A stretch of 64,000 nucleotides of DNA from Chelonoidis abingdonii (Eukaryota > Chordata > Testudines > Testudinidae). Location of the stretch: positions 139,704,766 through 139,768,765 of the forward strand of contig NC_133772.1 of the NCBI RefSeq assembly GCF_003597395.2. The letters are read 5' to 3'. The translations under genes were made by a program, and so were the position numbers. The notes under the pieces were generated by a model. That model worked only from the letters and a program-made list of their open reading frames with translations. It was not told the DNA's origin and ran no database searches. The number at the start of each line of letters is the position of its first letter. Within the stretch, counting starts at the first letter, position 1. Of this stretch, positions 1-10,544 are shown piece after piece.

Positions 1-3000
1 CTAAGTTTCTTTGATGCCTATTATATCAATAGCCTCATTTAATACTAGACACACAAGTTCATCCATCTAGTATTTAGACTACTAGCAATTCTACACAAAT
101 ACTTATAAAATTTGTCAATATTTAATTGTCTGCCTTCATTTGATGTAATTGAATAAGACTCTTGTTCATTTGAGTGTTTCTTTTCAGTTCCTTCCTGCAC
201 GTTATCAACTTCTCTCTTTCCTTTTTACTAGGATATGGAGTATCCCTTCGTAAATCCTCCCCAGGAGAGGTCTCTTTCTGAACCATGTGCTCCTCCACAC
301 CTGTTGGCTTTTCCCCAACCCTTTAATTTAAAAACTCCATTACAACCTCTTCAAATTTACATGCCAGCAATCTGGTTCCATTTTGGTTTATGTGGTTTTC
401 TTTCTTTTTTTTTAAAACTAAAAGTTAACATATATCCCTGCTTTCAGCCTATCCTAGGGAAGCTTTCAAAATCCCCGGGGTCTATTGAGTTTTAAAGCAG
501 AATCCAGCAGAAGTTAATTTCCCTTGGATTATTCAGGAGATCAGATTTTTATTCTACGCAGAAGTTTCCAGTCATGACTTCATGCAGTTACATTAAAAAC
601 CTTAACTCATGGTGCCTGGGCGGGAACAGCAAGGAAACTTTTTGAGCCCTTCAGCTGTGACTTGAGAGGAGCGTGAACCTGAGCTAATTTCCAACAACTT
701 CTTTATTTGTCTCTTCAAAATAGCAGAGAAATTAAACGCAAAATGCTCAGTCAAACCAACCAATTGCCGACTGATTTGTGCAATGATTAGGGGGAGAAAT
801 GAAGCACTCCAAAATCAAGAAATTTCATTCAAACATTATCTTAGCTTTGTTGTATCTGTAGAGTGCTTTCTAGTCCTCTTTTCTTTGTTCGGTGTAAGCC
901 GCAGTGTTGCCACAGAACATACAAGATAGAGCTCCACCATTGCTGAGTAATTTTGTGGGAGCAACTTTAAACTAATCACCCAAGAAGTTCTGTTCTCAGT
1001 CCAGATGACAGTCATGTTGAAGAGGTCTCTATAATACCTTTGAGGGCCTCTAAAGCTTTGTTTTCCTACACCACAGGGAAAAAAAACCCAGAGTACCTGG
1101 ACCATTATTATTTTACCTGTACTCTCAGTGTTGTACAATCACTTGAGAGCGTGGACCTACGAAGAGAGATTGTGACTGAACATTTTAGTGGTATGTTAGA
1201 AGCTACGCTGCAGGTTTCTGAGATATTTGGATAAATTCAATCTATGCTAACTTCTGATATGTTCTTTTCTTCTACATAATAAGAAACAGGGTGTAAAATT
1301 CTTGAGTCACTTGCCGATGCAGTTACAGCCAACGTAATACATTCTATTTATTGGAATGCATAGGCAGTAGCTCTTGGACAAATGTTTATTGTCATCTGTT
1401 ATTCACTTCTTTTTCAGATGTGAAACTTATCAGTAAAACATGTTCTCTGTCTGAATCCCTCTAAGAAATGTTCTTAAGTGTAGCCACCTTTGAGACTCAG
1501 AGTCTTCAGAGAAGAAATATAATTCTCCGACCATTGCTTCATCTAGATTAATGAAAATCAGCATAGTGGGTGAACCATGAATTAACGTATGGTCCTTTAT
1601 TAAACAATGATGAGTGGACGGTACATTCTCCTGCACTTAACGTCCTACAGACATTGAGACACATTCAAACATTGGCAACAATGCTGTCATTTGGGTTACT
1701 CTTCTGTTAGATGCCCGTCTTTAAGCCGAATATCAGCACATATGGTGATGGTGGTGCCTTGGGACCCATTTGAGATCAGCCCCCCTTGTAGAACTACCCA
1801 GACAAAGAACGGTGCAGAATACATCAGCCCAGGCATGATGTGAAAAGGGAGGGGTAGTACCACATTTTTTGGGTGGTGGTGATTTAGTTTTGTGGGCAGA
1901 GATTCTTTGGAAAGAGGGACACGGATGGTAGAGGGGGCGTTACAGGGGGGCAATTAGATAAAGGGGAAGCAGGGAGAAGGGAGGGAGGGAGTAGGTGGGA
2001 GGGAAAGGCTAATCAATGTGGGAGTAAGACTGTCCAGAGGAAACGCTTCTACCAGGCTGCTCACGACAACACTATCGCTGTGCACAGGTCCCTATGGCAG
2101 CCGCCTGGCTCAGCTCGGAGTGGGGGGAGTGCAGGGCTCCATCCTGGCAGTTCCTTCCCTGACATGTGGCTGGGGCGGGTGGGCTGCATGTGTTCTGCAC
2201 CCCAGGAGGAGCGTTTCTCCTGCCTAGTCTGCGGTAGCTGCTTAGCAGGTTCAGTAACCCGTCGTCTGCTGGCTTCTCTGGCGCAGGCAGCTGTGCTCCT
2301 TGTCTGGCTCTCCGGCAGGTACCCAAGCACAGGGAACGCTGCAGACGGCCTCTCACCATTCCCACTGGGCTCCAGCCCACTACAAGAGACAAAGAACATG
2401 ATGAAAGTTGAGCTAGTTTGTTTGGCATCCCCATGGGCTCCAAACTATCTACAATCAGAGCCCATGTGAAAGCCATGCCCCAGTGCTGAGCCTCTGTCTC
2501 TGTGCATTGTGCTAACCGGCAGAGCACCGAATACCAGGCCAGGCAGCTTTCAATGAGGGAAGCATTTGTGCTTTGGCCTCCGACCCTCATGCCAGAGTTG
2601 GCTATCAGGGCTTGCTTTCTGAGAAAGTGCCTGTTGGCGGCTTCACATTTCGATTCCCCAGGTGGCCCTATTTCCTTTCGGAGGTAGCTGCTGGAACACT
2701 GGCTATTTGGCAGTATGAGGAAAAATGTGCCAAGCTTTTTGTAAGCAGAGAGCAAGTGACAGATTGTGTCAGGTTCCTGCTGCTGCAGAAATGGCCAGGG
2801 TTTCTGGGCAGTTCAAAGCGGCTACTGCAGTAAATAGCCCAGCTCACCCATGCCCTGGGCATTTGGAATGGGTGGAAAATGCACCAAGGCCTGGTCCAGA
2901 TGTAAAATAATTCTTCAGAAGCCCAGTCTGGTTTGTACCTTGCATGTTATACCAGCCTTCAACCCTTCGTGAGTAATGGGGGGGCCTCTTATGTCCTCTC

Positions 3001-6000
3001 AGCTGATGAGTGATGGGGACAAGAGTTGTGTTGACAGTGACTTGTTAGAACATGTGTGATGGAGCCATGTGTAGTGCTGCACACTCCTGATATTCTTGTG
3101 GGGACTCATCTATGCACCAGCTGGAAGGCAGGCAGGAGAGAGACTTGGGTTAGCTCTTCACGAGAAGTGTGGCTGGTACAACTTAGGTTGACCTCCTGAG
3201 CACATCCCCAGGTGGCCAGGCAGGTACGACAACCATTGGGGCCCACTCCATGAGCCAGAGAATGCGTGCTGTGGCCACAGGCCTGCGAGATCTCAGCACG
3301 CCTTCACCCTGGGGCTCCAGGAACTGGCGATGCAGGGATGTCTTTATAACACATGGAGAATTCCCTCTGCTGTTTAAGCTACTTCTCCATCCCCTCTGCA
3401 TTGCTCAAACAAAGAGGGTGGAGTGGGACCAAAGATCTGGCCCTGCTTGCCTGAAGTTGGCCAGAAGTCTCTGCCGAGGTCCCCCGTTATGTCCACGGAG
3501 GAGCAGGAGGAGCTCTGTCTTTTAAGCGTTTGTCATATTAGAATGATGCTGCTGAGCTCTTTGAAGGTGGAGAACACCCAGCAGGGGTGTCAAGATACAA
3601 GCTCACAATTCGTGAGCCTCAAGGTTCTATTCTAGGTTGTAACAGGAAGAAGGCCCACTTGACATCATTATGAATCTAAACCACCAAGCAAGCCTGCAAC
3701 AGTTATGTCATGTCACCAGAAACAGTCTCATTTTGTTTTGCACAGAGAAATATAAGTTGATACGAGATAAGGAGAAACAGCTTTTCAAAAAAGAAATGAA
3801 AAAAAAGAGCAAAGCTGCAGCTCTGAGTCTTGAGTGAACATAATCTGCAAAAGAAGAATAAAAGACAGGCTGCAGCATTCCCAGACAGATAATGGCTTTC
3901 CTGCAGCAAGGGTAGCTTCCTGCAGTGTGAAAAGGAGCTTGTGGACAGGTCTTCAGACAAGGAGATTGATTTTGTAATTCACAATCAGATCTACAGGCGG
4001 TTACCGTTATTGTACTTCTTTCTCTCAGAAGCATTAGCAAGCCAATTATTGACTATATCACAGCCATACATAAAGGTTTGGGTGCTACCTCTGTCTCAAA
4101 GGACCAGGCTGGGTTTATTTTTTAAATACACCAACTATCTTTCTCGTTCAGTCAGAGAAGCCAGATTAGCAGCTGGGGGAAAAAAAAAACAACAAAATTT
4201 TCAACAGCACTTTGGGAAATAAAGTGTGTTGATTTTTAAAAAAATAATAACCCTTGCTGTCAGTCCATTAACCAGAGCTTAGAGAGCAAACAGCTCTGAT
4301 GATTTCCTTAGTGAAAAGAAACACACCCATTCACACAGACTTGCAGGGTTCTGGCAGCAGCTGACCTACTCATGTGCAACTGACTATTGTTGGGAAGTTT
4401 CTTAATTTGAGAATTGCAAAATTTAGAAACAAGAGCTTAATTCTTTAATGGTCACACCAGTAAACTAGGGGGCTGCATAAACCTGACAAAGATCATCTGC
4501 TCAGGTTGCTCACTCACTCCTCCTGCATGCTAACACCACCATTGTAGCGTTAGAAGTTATGGATTGAGATGCTTCTACAGGGAAAATGGTGACAAGCAGG
4601 TGTGAAGAGGACGATGCCACGGAAAGTTAGGTGTGAGAACAACGTAAGATGTACAAATCACATTGAAACACTGTCAGCTCACAAGCTTTCCATGTGAAGG
4701 GCAAAATCCTGAGTGACTGGGATGGGCAGTGGGGAAAGGGTGATCCCAGCACCTCCCCTAGGCCAGAGAGCAGCCCAGGAGTTGCTCACGAGCTGCAAGT
4801 GCAGACCAATAGCTCCATTGTCTCCACTCATCTCTGGGAAGGAGTAGAGGATCCATCCAGTGCCAGATTCTCCTGGAAGGTTGGGTAAGGAAGGAAGTTC
4901 TAAGCACAGGGAATGGCACAGAATCAGTTGCAGAAAAGGCAGGAGCATAGGGGATTTCACTACCTGCTTTTGTACCTTCTTAAAATCCTGCCTGTGGCTC
5001 CCCATCTTTCACAGCACTGTAATAGAATTTTCCTAAATAATTTCGTGTCAAGTGGATGACAAAATAGTATTGTCCCCAGAAGTCAGTTCTACCTTACATG
5101 CCAATGGTTGCATTTTTTTTTTTTTTGGTAAGTGCTGCATATAGTATGTACTTAATTTCAGACAAAATACAGCACATTCTTCTATTTGAATCACTGTACT
5201 TGTTAAAAAAGATCTAAGTGAAAAGTCATCCTTGGAAATGTATAACATTATTCAGGATAATAATTGTTTTGAAAAACTAGACAGTAAGATTTTCAAGGGA
5301 ATATTAAAGTTAGCAATTATTTGAAAGATCAAGTAAAAGAGTGTGTGTGTGAGACAGAGAGAGAGAGTGTGTGTGCACACCTGCACATATAGTATTCTGC
5401 AGCAACCCACACAGTTTCTGCTAGTCCCACTGCAAGGAACACCCTCTGTAGTAATCATCATTCTCATCCAACATTAAAACTTCTCTGAATCCCTGGGACA
5501 AAAGGAGACCAGGGCCTGGCCGCAGGCTGTTATCATGTGTGGATGCATGTCTAACATATCTCTAATTACCATGTGATGTGATAATAATTTTGCGCCACTA
5601 GGGCCATGTCTTTTAATCATGGTGACTCCTAGCTGGACTCCAACAGGAGAAGGGAGGAGATGTGCATTCTGGGTACAGGACAGAGAATAAGGGCGTTGGC
5701 AGCAGGAAATTCAGCAGGATGCAACTTGTGCTGTTTCCTCGGAGTCATTCTGTTTCAGGGAGGGGCAATTGCCAGAGACTTCATGACCCAAAGCCATCTG
5801 ATCTCTTACCCCAGACCTGGGATAACTGTGGAGTCCAGGGCAATGACCAGCCAGCCCAGGCCGCACCACACAATTCACTCTGGAATCAGTCCCAGGGATT
5901 CAGATCCAGTTCACCCCTGATGTTTGGGTTCTAGGGAAAGCCACGGGCCGTCTGGGAAGGATACAGCATGTGAGCACTGATCTGACAGCATTTCTCCCTG

Positions 6001-6159
6001 CTTACTCCTTGGCTCCTCCCAAGCCACTGTCACCCCCTCCTTGTACCCCTTGCAATTCATACAGGCTTCCCCATGCAGATTGCTGGCACTCGGCAGCTCT
6101 TCCCTGCCATCCCATGAGGAATCAGGTCCTATAGTCACACAGGACATGTGCTTCTAGGG
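1..6159. other. Unassigned DNA, no gene recognised
   Basis: No exon, RNA gene or known repeat could be supported here. Composition is ordinary, with homopolymer runs near 4173 and 5106. Open frames on both strands around 2060-2900 overlap each other in a locally GC-rich stretch and carry no recognisable domain, so I treat them as chance. The stretch may be intergenic or intronic. Confidence 0.5.
5341..5378. repeat. (GT)n(GA)n(GT)n simple repeat
   Basis: A run of GT dinucleotides passes into GA dinucleotides and back to GT. It is a compound microsatellite with no other visible role. Confidence 0.85.
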
Positions 6160-6164
6160 GACTG

Positions 6165-7494
6165 TGTGACAGGATCCCCTGAGTGCAACCTGGAGCTGGA
6201 GTACTGCTGCACCCCCTTAACTCTCCAGCCTGGGCTGTCCCTCACAACGCTTTGCAAGTGACAAGCAGGAAACCCCTCTGGGCACTGTGATCACTCAGCA
6301 CAACAGCATGTGGAGCCCCACGCCCAGGTAGATTGCATGAATGCTCCCAGAGCCACTCACGAATCACACAGAGACAGGCACCAGCCAATCCCCCCCACCT
6401 TCCACTCCAGAGCAGTACCGTCCTGATCAGAAACCCCGCCCTTCCCTCAATGTGGAGAGGACACGCACCAGCTTTTGTAAACTGAACTAAGGTGTCCCAA
6501 GCACTTTAACCAAGACACCCTGTTTTAGGTAAGATATAAAATAGATTTATTAATTATGTAAAGATGGGTTTTAAGTGATTGTAAGTGATAGGGGTAAAAG
6601 GTCAGAATAGTTACCAAAGAAAATAAAAGATTAGCACACAGTCTAAATTGTAAACCTTATTACACTATAGAATAACAGACGTATTGGAGCATAAGCTTTC
6701 GTGGGTGAATACTCACTTTGTCATGTGTCTGATGAAGTGGTTATTGACCCATGAAAACTTATGCTCCAATACATCTGTTAGTCTATAAGATGCCACAGGA
6801 CTCTTTGCTGCTTTTTACAGATCCAGACTAACACGGCCACCCCTCTGATACCTATTACACTAGTTAGTATTTCAATCAGCAATTTTCTCACCCACTGGAT
6901 GTTACAGTTCATAATACACAGGTTTCCCTCTTAAACCTGGACCAGTCTCCTCAGTTGGAGTCTTTGTCTTCTCAGTGTTCTTGTTGCTTCCAGTGTAGGT
7001 GAGTGAGGAGAAAGGCAAAGGCAGCCTGCCAGCATCCCCTATTTTATATCCTTAATCCATGTTCCTAGAAGACACTTGCCCAGACGTGTCCTGGAGGGCT
7101 TTGCTGAGTCACTGGGTTGAGCAAACCCCATGGTGGTCTTGTGCAACTGAGCCATAGAGCTGAGCAGTCCTCACTGTGTGGTGCTTGGGCACCTCATTGA
7201 ATTGAAAATCCCTTGATTACAGCTCCCCTGCCTCTGAATGGTCCTTGAGCACCCTCCTGGGTGGGGATCCTTTGTATGTCACTAGCAAACTTCCAGCATA
7301 TTTTAGTAAAATACAGCGACATCTCCTATCTTCATACACACTAATGATATACATATTTGGAGAGAACAACAGGTTTCAGCAGATTATGATCTTTCATATG
7401 ATATCTTGCATGGCATGCTTTGTGTGAAATACCACAACTATCAATGAATGATGAATAGGAGAGTTACAGCTATTTTGAGGTACATCGTGTCACA
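6165..7494 (-). mobile_element. Solo LTR of an endogenous retrovirus-like element, antisense
   Basis: The segment begins TGTGACAGG and ends CGTGTCACA, so read on the minus strand it has the TG...CA ends of an LTR. The flanks are GACTG (6160-6164) and GACTC (7495-7499), a 5-bp target duplication with one difference. A minus-strand AATAAA signal lies at 6551-6546. Length is 1330 bp, of which about 195 bp is a later SINE insertion. No internal retroviral genes lie beside it, which fits a solo LTR formed by LTR-LTR recombination. The family assignment (ERV-like) is inference from structure. Confidence 0.72.
6668..6853 (-). mobile_element. Fold-back (inverted-dimer) turtle tRNA-type SINE inside the LTR
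   Basis: The head lies at the right end, read on the minus strand, next to a perfect 9-bp target duplication ATTACACTA at 6659-6667 and 6854-6862. The body occurs twice in opposite orientation: the arm at 6670-6712 is the reverse complement of the arm at 6740-6780, with few mismatches, separated by a short loop. It interrupts the solo LTR and is therefore younger than that LTR. Confidence 0.85.
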
Positions 7495-7551
7495 GACTCT
7501 CATATATATACATGAGTCCCCCCTTCCCCAAGCTCACTAGTTTATAATATT

Positions 7552-7640
7552 ATAGAATCAAATCATAGAATCGTAGAACTGGAAGGGACCTCGAAAGTCT
7601 AGTCCAGTCTCCTGCACTCAAGGCAGGACTTTAAAAAGAT
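7552..7640 (-). mobile_element. CR1 LINE 3' end fragment
   Basis: The left edge shows the repeated ATAGAATC-type tail of CR1 read in antisense, followed by GGAAGGGACCTCGAAAGTCT and the usual 'tctagtccag' 3' UTR block. It is heavily 5' truncated, as is typical of CR1 copies. No coding part remains. Confidence 0.8.
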
Positions 7641-8845
7641 TAAACAATTAGAAGATAAAAAGCAGCATCCTCTGCTTATGCTATGATTGAAGAAGCCAAC
7701 CCTTTATCTACAGCAGTAGCTTAATTTGGGTTCACTATGAAATACACTGAAGGACATAGCAAGTTGTTCCAGTTTTCCACTTGTGCTGTTGACAAGAGAC
7801 ATAGATACGCGTTGATTTATTGGGCCAGTGTGGACTTCTTAAAGTAATTTATAGTGTTTACAGTTATTGCCTCATCTACAATGGAAACCACCCAGCAAAT
7901 GCCACAATGCCTGCAGCTGTGCAGATTTATTGCACTGACTGTCTGAAATATGCCTCCATTAATTTCTTTTTTATTTGTTTACAAGGGTGCCTGCTCCCAG
8001 CTTGATAGAGTCTGTGATACTTTGATTCAATAGCAGCTGTAGAACATCCTTACTTCTGAGCAGATTAGAAAGTGTACATTTACATCGGGATTTAAGTCAC
8101 TGCAAACCAAGCAGTGACAATGCAGGTATTGGAATGCACTCCGACACATCAGAGTTATTGCTCTTCACTCAAACAACAAAGCCTTCAATGTTTTCCTACA
8201 CTGGGCCAGAGGATATTTCCATCTTCGGTGAGAGTTCTCACGAGGGGGGGAGAGATGTTGCCTGAAAACAGCTTCAAATCTCAATAGGCTGAAAAAACTA
8301 AAATTTACTGAGGGTTTGTTAAAGATATTAATTACTTCTGCCTCTGCAGGAGAAACCTACCTTAAAATACCACGCTTGTTTCTACTGAAGAGAGTATTTA
8401 TTTTTTCTTTCAGGGTTATTAACATTCCTCATCTTCTGGTTTCTTTGAGAAATTTCCTTTTCTTTTAACGGTGATCTTTTTACATTTTCTACTGAGATGC
8501 TCCCTCCACAGGGAACGCCTTTTCTTCCAGGCAGGTCCTTTACCTTATTGAAATCTCTCAGCATACCACATGTCAGATGTCTTGGCAAAAAGAAATGGAG
8601 AGGGCAGAGACATCTAGTTTGGTTTCTTTGTTTTCTAAGTTAAGAGAACCAACAAGATGTGGAGATGCCATGCTAGCTAACTGCACAGTCTGCTGTGTCT
8701 GTCTGTGACCATCACTTTTTGTGACTTGTGACTGGCCCATTTTTGAGTGTGCATTTTATGGGATAGGGAACCTCATCTTTCCTTGTCCTCGGAGGTTCCC
8801 CATTTGGAGGCATTTGAAATAGTAACAATGAGAATTGATGAAAAG
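7641..8845. other. Unassigned DNA
   Basis: I see no gene and no repeat that I can name. Short open frames have no recognisable content. Confidence 0.45.
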
Positions 8846-8847
8846 TA

Positions 8848-9764
8848 CAGTAGAACCTCAGAGTTACTAACACCTCGGGGATGGAGGTTGTTCATAACGC
8901 TAAACAAAATGTTATGGTTGTTCTTTCAAAAATTTACAACTGAACATTAACTTAATACAGCTTTGAAACTTTACTGTGCATGAGAGGAATACTGCTTTCC
9001 AATGCTCCTCTCCCCCCTCCTTTTTTTGGGTAGTCTGTTTAACACATGTGATACAGCATTGCCAGACGGCATCAAGAGAGGGTTAGAAGGGAGCCTTATT
9101 CCCTGTAAACCCCCTGCTTCAATCAGACAATGTGGGAGTTGGAGCAGAAAGGATTGGTGTTGGAGCAGAGAACAGTTTGAAGGAGTTGGAGCAGAGAGGA
9201 TTGGTGTTGGAGCAGAGAACAGTTTGGAGGAGTTGAAGCAGAAAGAATTGGTGTTGAAGCAGAGAACAGTTTGAAGGGAAGCAGAGGACAGTTTGGAGAA
9301 GTGCTGCGGTGAGTTAAGAAGTCCAAGACCCTAGGTAAAAGGGCACCTGGTTTGTACAGAGGGAGGGCAGGAAGCCCCCACAAGCTGAAGGGCAGGAGAG
9401 GGAAGTAGCCAAGGAGAAGGAACCATCAGTTCAAGTGGTTCATCACTATCCTCAGGGCCCCTGGGCTGGGACCTGAAGTAGAGGGTGGACCCAGGTCCCT
9501 CCGTCTCCACTGCCTTCGTCTAGGACAGTAGTGGGGGAAGTAATATTCCAATTTAGGGGCAAGAAATGGCCCCCTGAATCCCCCCTCAAAGAAGAGAAAG
9601 TGCGAGACCCATCATAATAGTGCCAACAATTTACCACACACAGTACTGTGCTGTGTTTTTTTTTTCTCTGCTGCTGCCTGATTGTGTACTTCCAGTTCCA
9701 AATGAGGTGTGTGGTTGACTTGTCAGTTCATGTCTCTGGTGTACATAACTCCGAGGTTCAACTG
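8848..9764. mobile_element. Non-autonomous Tc1/mariner (Tigger/pogo-like) DNA transposon
   Basis: The left end CAGTAGAACCTCAGAGTTAC and the reverse complement of the right end, CAGTTGAACCTCGGAGTTAT, match at 17 of 20 positions. Both ends are flanked by TA (8846-8847 and 9765-9766), the target duplication of the Tc1/mariner superfamily. The CAGT...GAACCTC terminus resembles Tigger/pogo elements. The 917-bp interior encodes no transposase that I can see; it holds a 47-bp minisatellite and a GC-rich piece that recurs near 59.5 kb. I infer a non-autonomous element that captured other repeats. Confidence 0.75.
9135..9297 (+). repeat. 47-bp minisatellite, about 3.4 units
   Basis: Units start at 9135, 9182 and 9229, exactly 47 bp apart, each opening GGAGTTG[G/A]AGCAGA and closing AGAGAACAGTTTG. 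A partial fourth unit follows. Within a unit, GGAGCAGA recurs, so the array grew from a shorter purine-rich word. Since 47 is not a multiple of three, the array does not preserve a reading frame and is unlikely to code. Confidence 0.9.
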
Positions 9765-9766
9765 TA

Positions 9767-10341
9767 CATTCACATGGCTACATAGGACCAAAAGGAGGTA
9801 ATATCTGTGATAAAATTCCTATATATATAAACCTTTGATCTTGTTACAACTTTTTTTTAACTGTGAGTGTCAGGGGAAACCGACCAACCAACCAACCAAC
9901 CAATCAAACAAACAAACATTCCTCTCTAAGCAAACAGAACCCAAAGAAATAACGTGCTCAGCTGGAGGAGTGGAGAGCATGATAACTGAGAACCTATTTC
10001 TTCATCCCCATAATAGACATTCAGCCATTCTCCTCCACAAAACCAATCCCTGTCAAGGTCTGGAAAACCTGACTTACTGCAAAACTCAGCAGGAGCTCAG
10101 TCTCCCTAGTTTACTACCAAAAGAAGGTGACTTCATCAAAGTCTACAAGTACCCAAGCAGAAAAGTATTTTGGCTGGAGGAGGACTCTTTAGTCTAGCGA
10201 ACAAAGGCATAACAAGACCCAGTGACTCGAAGTCGGAGCGAGACAAACTCAAACAGGAAATGAGGAGCGTATTTTAACAGGGAGGCTGATTTATCTGGGG
10301 ATGTGGGGTACAGTTTTCAAAGTGACTATATGGTTTTAGGT
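9767..10341. other. Unassigned DNA with CCAA/CAAA simple repeat
   Basis: A (CCAA)n then (CAAA)n microsatellite lies at about 9883-9917. A 120-codon frame across it (9835-10197) is low complexity at its start and unrecognised afterwards. The last 40 bases resemble one arm of a small 'taggtgcctaa'-type MITE whose other arm may follow the next SINE at about 10470-10540, but this is weak. Confidence 0.4.
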
Positions 10342-10467
10342 GTCAGAGGGGTAGCCATGTTAGTCTGTATCAGCAAAAACAACGAGGAGTCCTAAAAGCC
10401 CACGAAAGCTTATGCCCAAATAAATTTGTTCATCTCTAAGGTACCACAAGGACTTCTCATTGTTTTT
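10342..10467 (+). mobile_element. Fold-back turtle SINE
   Basis: The tRNA-type head (GTCAGAGGGGTAGCCATGTT...) starts at 10342. The 19-base arm 10375-10393 is the reverse complement (17 of 19) of 10449-10467, and the stretch between them is body sequence in reverse orientation. The copy ends at the segment complementary to the one beside its head, like the copies at 16.7 and 17.8 kb. I could not fix a clean target duplication. Confidence 0.75.
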
Positions 10468-10544
10468 ATATCATTTAATGATTTAGGCACTCAGCCTACA
10501 TCATGCTTGAAAATGGGATATGCACTTCTAAATCAGGGGCTTGT

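Noticed and set aside
2072..2755. 227-codon minus frame with overlapping plus frames
   Set aside because: No recognisable domain; long frames occur on both strands of a locally GC-rich stretch, and composition explains them.
9002..9274. Plus frame across the 47-bp minisatellite with repeated V-L-K-Q-type residues
   Set aside because: A 47-bp unit changes frame at each repeat, so there is no conserved peptide repeat and no evidence of coding.
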